Source of the DNA: Sulfuricurvum sp. PC08-66
GTDB taxonomy: Bacteria; Campylobacterota; Campylobacteria; Campylobacterales; Sulfurimonadaceae
Assembly: GCA_000830255.1 (NCBI GenBank)
Contig: JQIT01000003.1
Span: 186,001 to 250,000 of the forward strand
DNA: 64,000 bases
Direction of reading: 5' to 3'
A program made the position numbers and the translations under genes. Below are positions 47,805 to 55,254 of this stretch, piece by piece; the first letter of the stretch is position 1; each line of letters begins with the position of its first letter. Below the pieces are notes generated by a model that was not told the DNA's origin, did no database searches, and saw only the letters and a list, made by a program, of their open reading frames with translations.

Positions 47805-50800
47805 ATGTTACATGCCTTCACCAACCAGTACCAACTCTCAAAGACCTTGCGTTTCGGAGCCACATTAAAAGAGGATGAAAAAAAATGCAAATCCCATGAA
47901 GAGCTGAAAGGGTTTGTTGATATATCGTATGAAAATATGAAAAGTAGCGCAACAATAGCCGAAAGCCTAAATGAAAATGAGTTAGTCAAAAAATGTGAGC
48001 GATGTTATAGCGAGATTGTAAAGTTTCATAATGCTTGGGAAAAGATCTATTATCGAACAGACCAAATTGCAGTATACAAAGATTTTTATCGTCAACTAAG
48101 TAGAAAAGCGAGATTTGATGCAGGCAAACAAAATAGTCAGCTGATTACCCTTGCATCATTGTGTGGTATGTATCAAGGTGCAAAATTATCACGCTATATT
48201 ACAAATTACTGGAAAGATAATATTACTCGTCAGAAGAGTTTTTTAAAGGATTTTAGCCAACAGCTCCATCAGTACACAAGAGCTCTTGAAAAGAGTGACA
48301 AAGCACATACAAAACCAAATCTTATCAATTTTAATAAAACATTCATGGTACTTGCAAATCTTGTAAATGAGATTGTTATTCCACTATCCAACGGAGCTAT
48401 TTCATTTCCCAACATCAGTAAACTTGAGGATGGGGAGGAGAGCCATTTAATAGAGTTTGCACTTAATGATTACAGTCAACTCAGTGAATTGATAGGTGAG
48501 CTAAAAGATGCTATTGCTACAAACGGAGGGTACACACCATTTGCAAAGGTCACACTCAATCACTATACCGCAGAGCAAAAACCGCATGTTTTCAAAAATG
48601 ATATTGATGCAAAAATAAGAGAATTAAAACTTATAGGGTTGGTGGAAACATTAAAAGGTAAATCTTCTGAGCAAATTGAGGAATATTTTTCCAATCTTGA
48701 TAAGTTCAGCACCTATAATGATAGAAACCAATCGGTCATAGTGAGAACACAATGCTTTAAATACAAACCGATACCTTTTTTGGTCAAACACCAATTAGCA
48801 AAGTATATTTCAGAGCCAAATGGTTGGGATGAAGACGCTGTTGCAAAGGTGTTGGATGCCGTTGGCGCAATAAGAAGTCCTGCACATGATTATGCGAACA
48901 ATCAAGAGGGATTTGATTTAAACCATTACCCAATAAAAGTTGCATTTGATTATGCTTGGGAACAGTTGGCAAATAGTCTTTATACTACTGTCACTTTTCC
49001 TCAAGAGATGTGCGAAAAGTATCTTAATTCTATCTATGGGTGCGAAGTGAGTAAAGAGCCTGTTTTTAAATTTTATGCGGATTTGCTTTATATTAGAAAA
49101 AATCTAGCCGTGCTTGAGCATAAAAACAATTTGCCGAGTAACCAAGAAGAGTTCATTTGCAAGATAAATAATACATTTGAAAATATAGTATTGCCATATA
49201 AAATTTCGCAATTTGAGACTTATAAGAAGGATATTTTGGCATGGATAAATGACGGTCATGACCATAAAAAATATACTGATGCCAAACAACAGTTAGGTTT
49301 TATTCGAGGTGGCTTAAAAGGGCGAATTAAAGCAGAAGAAGTGTCTCAAAAAGATAAATATGGGAAAATCAAAAGCTACTACGAAAACCCATATACAAAA
49401 CTAACCAATGAGTTTAAGCAAATATCTTCAACTTATGGCAAGACATTTGCAGAGTTACGAGACAAATTTAAAGAGAAAAATGAGATAACCAAGATTACCC
49501 ATTTTGGTATCATCATAGAGGATAAAAATAGAGATAGATATCTTCTTGCAAGTGAATTGAAACACGAACAAATAAATCATGTCTCAACTATACTCAACAA
49601 ACTAGATAAATCATCAGAATTTATCACCTATCAAGTCAAATCTTTAACCTCTAAAACATTGATTAAACTTATCAAAAACCATACTACAAAAAAAGGTGCC
49701 ATATCACCCTATGCAGATTTTCATACTTCAAAAACAGGATTTAATAAGAATGAGATTGAAAAAAATTGGGACAATTATAAAAGAGAGCAAGTATTAGTGG
49801 AATATGTCAAAGATTGTCTTACCGACTCTACAATGGCAAAAAACCAAAACTGGGCAGAGTTTGGATGGAATTTTGAGAAGTGTAACAGTTATGAAGATAT
49901 CGAGCATGAGATTGACCAAAAATCGTATCTACTCCAAAGCGATACTATCTCAAAGCAATCGATAGCATCTCTTGTAGAGGGTGGGTGTTTATTGTTGCCT
50001 ATCATAAATCAAGATATTACTTCAAAAGAGCGAAAGGATAAAAACCAGTTTAGTAAAGATTGGAACCATATTTTTGAAGGCTCAAAAGAGTTTAGACTAC
50101 ATCCAGAGTTTGCGGTCTCTTACAGAACACCTATAGAGGGGTATCCAGTACAAAAACGGTATGGAAGATTACAATTCGTATGCGCCTTTAACGCTCATAT
50201 AGTCCCTCAAAACGGGGAATTTATCAATCTCAAAAAACAGATAGAGAATTTTAATGATGAAGATGTCCAAAAGAGAAATGTTACTGAATTTAATAAAAAA
50301 GTAAATCATGCTCTATCGGACAAAGAGTATGTAGTTATCGGGATAGATAGAGGCTTGAAGCAACTAGCCACGCTGTGCGTCCTTGATAAAAGAGGCAAAA
50401 TTTTAGGCGACTTTGAGATTTACAAAAAAGAGTTTGTCCGAGCAGAAAAGAGAAGCGAGAGTCATTGGGAACATACTCAAGCAGAAACTAGACATATTCT
50501 TGACCTATCCAATTTACGAGTTGAGACAACTATCGAGGGAAAGAAAGTATTAGTTGACCAAAGCCTCACGCTTGTGAAAAAAAACAGAGACACCCCTGAT
50601 GAAGAGGCAACAGAGGAGAACAAACAAAAAATCAAACTCAAACAGTTGTCATATATAAGAAAGCTCCAACATAAAATGCAAACCAATGAACAAGATGTTT
50701 TGGATTTAATCAACAATGAGCCTAGTGATGAAGAGTTTAAAAAGAGAATTGAGGGGCTTATCTCTTCCTTTGGAGAGGGGCAAAAGTATGCAGATTTGCC

Positions 50801-51503
50801 AATTAATACCATGAGAGAGATGATAAGCGATTTACAAGGTGTGATAGCTAGAGGCAATAATCAAACAGAGAAAAATAAGATTATCGAACTTGATGCTGCC
50901 GATAATCTCAAGCAGGGTATCGTAGCCAATATGATTGGCATAGTGAATTATATTTTTGCTAAATACAGTTATAAAGCGTATATTTCGCTAGAAGATTTAA
51001 GTAGAGCCTATGGCGGTGCAAAAAGTGGGTATGATGGACGGTATCTGCCATCGACTAGCCAAGATGAAGATGTTGATTTTAAAGAACAGCAAAACCAGAT
51101 GTTAGCAGGGTTGGGAACCTATCAGTTTTTTGAGATGCAACTACTCAAAAAACTACAAAAAATACAGAGTGATAATACTGTTTTGCGTTTTGTCCCAGCC
51201 TTTAGAAGTGCGGATAACTATAGAAATATTTTGAGATTAGAGGAGACGAAATATAAGAGCAAACCATTTGGAGTAGTCCATTTTATTGATCCAAAATTTA
51301 CATCAAAAAAATGTCCAGTATGCAGTAAGACAAATGTATACAGAGACAAAGATGATATCCTTGTATGTAAAGAGTGTGGTTTTAGGTCAGATTCTCAACT
51401 TAAAGAGCGTGAGAATAATATTCACTATATCCACAATGGAGATGATAATGGGGCGTATCATATCGCTTTAAAAAGTGTAGAAAATCTAATTCAAATGAAA
51501 TAA
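47805..51503 (+). CDS. cas12a2: Cas12a2 RNA-triggered CRISPR nuclease
   Basis: 1232 residues from ATG 47805, the third of three adjacent ATGs and the one spaced 7 nt from AGG. The start (FTNQYQLSKTLRFGATL) is that of Cas12a. RuvC-I is VIGIDRGLKQLATL (D848), RuvC-II AYISLEDLSRAYGG (E1063), RuvC-III GDDNGAYHIAL (D1213). Between II and III, where Cas12a has its Nuc domain, lies a zinc ribbon: C1170/C1173 and C1188/C1191. That marks Cas12a2, which binds target RNA and then cuts ssRNA, ssDNA and dsDNA without sequence choice, causing abortive infection. Catalytic numbering equals what I recall for SuCas12a2. Codons are far richer in A/T than neighbouring genes, suggesting transfer. No cas1, cas2, cas4 nearby. 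Confidence 0.96.
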   Translation: MLHAFTNQYQLSKTLRFGATLKEDEKKCKSHEELKGFVDISYENMKSSATIAESLNENELVKKCERCYSEIVKFHNAWEKIYYRTDQIAVYKDFYRQLSRKARFDAGKQNSQLITLASLCGMYQGAKLSRYITNYWKDNITRQKSFLKDFSQQLHQYTRALEKSDKAHTKPNLINFNKTFMVLANLVNEIVIPLSNGAISFPNISKLEDGEESHLIEFALNDYSQLSELIGELKDAIATNGGYTPFAKVTLNHYTAEQKPHVFKNDIDAKIRELKLIGLVETLKGKSSEQIEEYFSNLDKFSTYNDRNQSVIVRTQCFKYKPIPFLVKHQLAKYISEPNGWDEDAVAKVLDAVGAIRSPAHDYANNQEGFDLNHYPIKVAFDYAWEQLANSLYTTVTFPQEMCEKYLNSIYGCEVSKEPVFKFYADLLYIRKNLAVLEHKNNLPSNQEEFICKINNTFENIVLPYKISQFETYKKDILAWINDGHDHKKYTDAKQQLGFIRGGLKGRIKAEEVSQKDKYGKIKSYYENPYTKLTNEFKQISSTYGKTFAELRDKFKEKNEITKITHFGIIIEDKNRDRYLLASELKHEQINHVSTILNKLDKSSEFITYQVKSLTSKTLIKLIKNHTTKKGAISPYADFHTSKTGFNKNEIEKNWDNYKREQVLVEYVKDCLTDSTMAKNQNWAEFGWNFEKCNSYEDIEHEIDQKSYLLQSDTISKQSIASLVEGGCLLLPIINQDITSKERKDKNQFSKDWNHIFEGSKEFRLHPEFAVSYRTPIEGYPVQKRYGRLQFVCAFNAHIVPQNGEFINLKKQIENFNDEDVQKRNVTEFNKKVNHALSDKEYVVIGIDRGLKQLATLCVLDKRGKILGDFEIYKKEFVRAEKRSESHWEHTQAETRHILDLSNLRVETTIEGKKVLVDQSLTLVKKNRDTPDEEATEENKQKIKLKQLSYIRKLQHKMQTNEQDVLDLINNEPSDEEFKKRIEGLISSFGEGQKYADLPINTMREMISDLQGVIARGNNQTEKNKIIELDAADNLKQGIVANMIGIVNYIFAKYSYKAYISLEDLSRAYGGAKSGYDGRYLPSTSQDEDVDFKEQQNQMLAGLGTYQFFEMQLLKKLQKIQSDNTVLRFVPAFRSADNYRNILRLEETKYKSKPFGVVHFIDPKFTSKKCPVCSKTNVYRDKDDILVCKECGFRSDSQLKERENNIHYIHNGDDNGAYHIALKSVENLIQMK

Positions 51504-51511
51504 TAAAGCAT

Positions 51512-51922
51512 AATCAAACCGACCCAATAATTTCTACTGTTGTAGATTATAGATATTGTACGCCTTAAAGATTTCGTCTAAACCGACCCAATAATTTCTA
51601 CTGTTGTAGATTTTCCTGCGCATTAATGATATTAGAAGGTCTAAACTGACCCAATAATTTCTACTGTTGTAGATGTATAAAGATGCGATTTGAAGAAAAA
51701 ATTGTCTAAACCGACTCAATAATTTCTACTGTTGTAGATGGGCATGTTATGTTGTCTGTTATTTTCAGTCTAAACCGACCCAATAATTTCTACTGTTGTA
51801 GATCGATACACACATGGTGCTTGACGCGGTGTCTAAACCGACCCAATAATTTCTACTGTTGTAGATTAGCCTTCGATAGCCTCTTGTTTTTTTGTCGTCT
51901 AAACCAACCCAATAATTTCTAC
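51512..51922 (+). CRISPR. Type V array: seven repeats, six spacers
   Basis: 36-nt repeats at 51512, 51576, 51639, 51704, 51768 and 51831, plus a cut-off seventh at 51897-51922. Spacers are 28, 27, 29, 28, 27 and 30 nt. Each full repeat ends AATTTCTACTGTTGTAGAT, with stem TCTAC/GTAGA, as in the F. novicida Cas12a crRNA handle. Repeat 1 has a changed first four bases; repeats 3 and 4 have single C-to-T changes; repeat 7 stops after TCTAC and so cannot form the hairpin. The array begins 8 bp after the cas12a2 stop, in the same direction, with no room for a leader, so it is probably read from the cas12a2 promoter. Confidence 0.98.
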
Positions 51923-51925
51923 AAC

Positions 51926-52261
51926 TTACCCCACCAAAGTACAAAGCGCTTGCGTGATAGTTTTGGCTTCTTGAGGTGTGATGGTTGCGATTTTTTCTTT
52001 GATGCGTGAGCGCGAAAGTGCGCGTATCTCATTGATGCATGCATCGCTAGGGCGCTCTAGTTTTTCGCGTGGCATGAGTGTGAAGCGATAGGGGAGTGCG
52101 TCGGGTTCGATGTGGGTAGAGAGGGGGATGACTATGACCGTGGCGAGCAGGGCATTGTCTTCATCGGCACTCATGAGGATGGCGGGGCGTAGTTTGCCTA
52201 TTTCGCCTCCTTTGGCAGGGTTGAAATCGACCAGATGAATAGCGTGCTTAGACAATTCCAT
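51926..52261 (-). CDS. MazF/PemK-family endoribonuclease toxin
   Basis: A 111-residue protein. AIHLVDFNPAKGGEIGKLRPA is written here in part (the family's strand 1 and RP-x-(V/I) loop are IGKLRPAILMSADEDN), followed by TVIVIPLSTHIEP and a C-terminal LSRSRIKEKIATI. MazF toxins cut mRNA at short motifs. Its stop codon is 3 bp from the truncated last CRISPR repeat, in convergent orientation. It overlaps the upstream antitoxin gene by 14 bp. Confidence 0.88.
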   Translation of the reverse strand: MELSKHAIHLVDFNPAKGGEIGKLRPAILMSADEDNALLATVIVIPLSTHIEPDALPYRFTLMPREKLERPSDACINEIRALSRSRIKEKIATITPQEAKTITQALCTLVG

Positions 52262-52502
52262 CTGCTACGCCTCCCTCTTCGATAGGGTCGTTTTTTTGCG
52301 CTTTTGCGATGCGTTGCAGGAGCGCGTTTTTTTTGCTCTTTTCGACACTATCGATGAAGGCTTGGAACGCTTGCGCCATCGAGGTAGGGACGAAAAATCC
52401 CACCTCTACCTTTTTGCGTCCATCGACGATGTGGACGATTTCGTCATCGTAGCGGTACAAAACTTCGGGTTTTCGAATATCTGCTAATGTCGCTTCTATC
52501 AT
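52248..52502 (-). CDS. Antitoxin paired with the MazF-like toxin
   Basis: An 84-residue protein placed directly before the toxin with a 14-bp overlap, the normal order of antitoxin then toxin. It has a short N-terminal beta region (VLYRYDDEIVHIVDGRKKVE), a helical middle (SMAQAFQAFIDSVEKSKKNA) and an acidic tail. I do not recognise an AbrB, CopG or Phd fold with certainty, so the identity rests on the position. It probably represses its own operon. Confidence 0.7.
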   Translation of the reverse strand: MIEATLADIRKPEVLYRYDDEIVHIVDGRKKVEVGFFVPTSMAQAFQAFIDSVEKSKKNALLQRIAKAQKNDPIEEGGVADGIV

Positions 52503-52608
52503 GCAAATCCTTTTGTCAAATCAAATTGTCAAAATAGTATAGCATCTAAACCACGGTATTTTTGTAGCATCTTCTTCTCTGCTGTCATATTACAGAATAT
52601 CGTAAGAA

Positions 52609-52626
52609 GATAATGACTATCATTAC
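52609..52626. promoter_or_regulatory. Fur-box-like palindrome
   Basis: GATAATGACTATCATTAC resembles the classical Fur box GATAATGATAATCATTATC, with arms AATGA/TCATT. It lies 34 bp before the 89-residue gene and 107 bp before the antitoxin start. Fur sites in this class vary, so binding is not certain. Confidence 0.4.
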
Positions 52627-52659
52627 GCAGTGCAAAAATAGCGTTCGACAAGGAAAAAT

Positions 52660-52929
52660 ATGCAAAAGAAAAATCGTTTGATGGTCGATGGAGTGGCGGT
52701 GCCTACGCTCGATGAGCTTATGGCGACGGGTATGTATGGCAATTTACCACCTCCTTCACCTGAGCTAGAGGCGCGGCTCAATGACCTCATAGAGGCGCTG
52801 GATAATATGCCTCCTCTCGAGGGGGTCACCATCGAGTCTGTGGAGGCGGCTTTTGAGTTCTTGGAGCGAGAGAGTGAGAAGATCTATGCCCAACGCATGG
52901 CGGACATTGACGCAGGAGGATCTTTTTAG
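52660..52929 (+). CDS. Uncharacterised 89-residue acidic protein
   Basis: AAGGA lies 7 nt before ATG 52660. The protein has a VDGVAVPTLDELMATGMYG segment, a Pro-Pro-Ser-Pro turn and two acidic helices (LEARLNDLIEALDNM, SVEAAFEFLERESEKIYAQ). There is no signal peptide or membrane helix and no family I recognise. A Fur-box-like palindrome is just upstream. It is followed after 58 bp by the 5'-nucleotidase gene, which has its own promoter-like TGCTATGAT at 52952-52960. Confidence 0.65.
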   Translation: MQKKNRLMVDGVAVPTLDELMATGMYGNLPPPSPELEARLNDLIEALDNMPPLEGVTIESVEAAFEFLERESEKIYAQRMADIDAGGSF

Positions 52930-52987
52930 CCTTTTGAAGTGTCGATGATAGTGCTATGATTCTTCAAACACGAAAAGGAGTGCACAG

Positions 52988-53908
52988 ATGGCATACGATT
53001 TGCGCGACAAACTGGTAGTGGCGGTGAGTTCACGCGCCCTTTTTGATCTGGAGGAGGAGAACCGCGTCTTCGAAGAGAAGGGACTCGATGCCTACTATCA
53101 GTATCAGCTCGAGGTCGAAAATGCGCCTTTGGCAAAGGGTACGGGCTTTCGTCTCATCGAGAACCTGCTCAAAATCAATGCCCTCTTCCCCAAAGAGCAC
53201 AAGCAAGTCGAAGTCATCATCCTCTCCAAGAACAATGCCGCGACAAGCCTGCGTATCACCAATGCGGTCAATGCCTACGGTCTGGACATCGTACGCTCAG
53301 GGTGGACGAGTGGACACGCCATCAGTAGCTATCTCAAAGCTTTCAAAGTCGACCTCTTTTTGAGTGCCGACGCCCAAGATGTGGTGAGTGCCATCGAGCA
53401 CGGGGTCGCCGCTGCCAAGATTTTGCCCTCGATACCGCATGTGCACACCTCCAAAGGCGACCAAGTGCGCATCGCTTTTGACGGTGATGCAGTGCTTTTC
53501 AGTGAGGAGAGCGAGATGATATACAAGCGCGAAGGGCTAGAAGCTTTCCTAGAGCATGAGAAAAAGAACCGTGACAATCCTCTCTCGCAAGGTCCTTTTG
53601 CCAAATTTTTGCTCACGCTCTCTGCGATTCAGCGCAAATTCCCTGATAAAGCCTCTCCGATTCGCACCGCACTGGTCACCGCGCGAAGTGCTCCTAGCCA
53701 TGAGAGGGTCATCAAGACGCTCAATCTTTGGGGGGTGCGCATCGATGAGGCATTTTTCCTTGGGGGCAGTGACAAATACGAGGTGCTTGAAGCCTTTGGC
53801 GCGGATATATTCTTCGACGACCAAGACATCCACCTAGAGAAATCCGCCAGTGTCGTACCCAGCGCCAAGGTCATTAATGAGAAGGTGGAGAGCGCCAATC
53901 ACGCTTGA
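52988..53908 (+). CDS. Cytosolic 5'-nucleotidase family protein
   Basis: A 306-residue protein of the 5'-nucleotidase group related to NT5C1 (PF06189). The start VVAVSSRALFDLEEENRVFEE is typical: the family has a D-x-x-x-E pattern in place of the usual HAD DxDxT. VEVIILSKNNAATSLRITNA follows, then FLSADAQDVVSAIEHG and RIAFDGDAVLFSEESE, the HAD-like metal-binding part, and FFDDQDIHLE. It should release phosphate from nucleoside monophosphates. AAGGAG precedes the ATG. It stands alone in the accessory region. Confidence 0.88.
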   Translation: MAYDLRDKLVVAVSSRALFDLEEENRVFEEKGLDAYYQYQLEVENAPLAKGTGFRLIENLLKINALFPKEHKQVEVIILSKNNAATSLRITNAVNAYGLDIVRSGWTSGHAISSYLKAFKVDLFLSADAQDVVSAIEHGVAAAKILPSIPHVHTSKGDQVRIAFDGDAVLFSEESEMIYKREGLEAFLEHEKKNRDNPLSQGPFAKFLLTLSAIQRKFPDKASPIRTALVTARSAPSHERVIKTLNLWGVRIDEAFFLGGSDKYEVLEAFGADIFFDDQDIHLEKSASVVPSAKVINEKVESANHA

Positions 53909-53917
53909 TGCAAGGGC

Positions 53918-55111
53918 TTAGTGCTTGCCTTGCCCTTGTGGGACATTGGGGTATTCAGGATGGCAATAGCTCTCACCTGCACCGCAACAGCCATTCGTTA
54001 CCCCCATCGCTTTAAGAGCCTTGTCGAACGCCCAATAGTGCGTATAGCTTGCATCTCGCAAAAATTCAAAAACCGTCGTCACATCCGCCGCATTGGAGGC
54101 TTTGCTGAGATTGATATCCTCATTGAGATCATTGATGTCGGTCACTTCGACCATACAGCCCACCTCGAGTGCATCGCGTCTGGAAATCTTGCCTTTGGTT
54201 ACTAGCGTGGTGTAGAGCGTTTGAATCGCGTTGATGTCATAAGTGCTAGCGTTCATCTCTCCTAGCGTGGTATCGACATAGTCCAGCGCTGTAAGGTCGA
54301 TGTTGGTAAAAGCATCGTAATTGGGGGCATATTTTTTGACCAATAGCTGAACGCTTTGGATATGTGTACTCTCCGATTTTGTAGCGATATTGGTGAGCTG
54401 TTTGAGCGTAGAGTCGTTGTGATAGGCGTACAAATAGTTGTAAATATCGTAAGCCAAGCGCTCTTCATTGAGCATGTAGGCAAGCGCATCGAGCACCTCT
54501 TGGGAGAGTTGCGATTGGGGACTCAAAAGCGCAGAGACCACTGCAGGGGGGAGCGTATCGAGCGCTTTGACCGAGGCGGCAAGCGTCACAGAAGCTTCCA
54601 AATGGGCTGTTGCAGCTTCGGTGGAGATGAGGGTGATGTTTGTCTCTAATTGTGTATTGATTTGCGCCACATAATTTTCAATCTCAGAGGCATCGAAGGT
54701 TGTCGAGGTTTGAAATACCTCTTTGATGCTCTCACGAATGCGTATACCGTTGCTAGAGCGGTTGTCATCGTCGCACGATTGCAAAAAACGCGCCATTGCG
54801 ATGACGCGAGAGTCGTTGGTGTCGTTGCGCGATAGACCCAAAAGCTCTTGCGGGAAGACTTGCCCATCTGTGGGGAGCGTAGCAATTTCGCCGAGTTTGA
54901 GAGCGTTGAGATGAAATTGTACAGGGGCAGTTTGGCACGAGAAGGTTCCATTGGCATCGGTGATGCCTTTGGTGCCATCGGCGCAGGTGTAGTTTGCGTT
55001 TTGGATATAGCTGTCCACGAGCTGTCCCGTGTAGGTTTGCGGTGCGCTTGTATCGCCGCAACCGACCCACAAAAATGCAACTATCGAGAGTGTGATAAGG
55101 GGTGTTTTCAT
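53918..55111 (-). CDS. DUF2202 ferritin-like lipoprotein
   Basis: A 397-residue protein with the lipobox WVGC (Cys18) after a signal peptide, so an anchored lipoprotein. The middle part is rich in short repeats of no known family. The C-terminal domain from about 215 is DUF2202: MLNEERLAYDIYNYLYAYHN carries a ferritin-like Glu pair, ESTHIQSVQLLVKKY an ExxH, and the end is a Cys/His-rich tail (GCCGAGESYCHPEYP). It may bind a metal pair; its function is not known. Its N-terminal half is unusual, since many DUF2202 proteins are about 200 residues. Confidence 0.75.
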   Translation of the reverse strand: MKTPLITLSIVAFLWVGCGDTSAPQTYTGQLVDSYIQNANYTCADGTKGITDANGTFSCQTAPVQFHLNALKLGEIATLPTDGQVFPQELLGLSRNDTNDSRVIAMARFLQSCDDDNRSSNGIRIRESIKEVFQTSTTFDASEIENYVAQINTQLETNITLISTEAATAHLEASVTLAASVKALDTLPPAVVSALLSPQSQLSQEVLDALAYMLNEERLAYDIYNYLYAYHNDSTLKQLTNIATKSESTHIQSVQLLVKKYAPNYDAFTNIDLTALDYVDTTLGEMNASTYDINAIQTLYTTLVTKGKISRRDALEVGCMVEVTDINDLNEDINLSKASNAADVTTVFEFLRDASYTHYWAFDKALKAMGVTNGCCGAGESYCHPEYPNVPQGQGKH

Positions 55112-55254
55112 CTTCTATCCTTCGTATTGATGGAAGAAGTGTAGAGTAGAAGCGTTAGGGTAGTGTTAGTGGGGAAATTGGAGATGAGGGCTATCTAGCG
55201 CGGGGAGAGAAGCACGCTTTGGACAACGATGTCAAAAGTGTTGATGGTGCTTCG

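Noticed and set aside
47805-51503. Reading this gene as ordinary Cas12a (Cpf1)
   Set aside because: The zinc ribbon C1170/C1173/C1188/C1191 replaces the Nuc domain, and the catalytic numbering agrees with Cas12a2.
51534-52009. Short open frames on both strands across the repeats
   Set aside because: They are periodic products of the repeat sequence, without ribosome-binding sites, and disappear outside the array.
52248-52502. Anti-CRISPR or Cas2-like protein
   Set aside because: Size is similar, but its order and overlap with a MazF-type toxin explain it as an antitoxin, and no ferredoxin-fold Cas2 pattern is visible.
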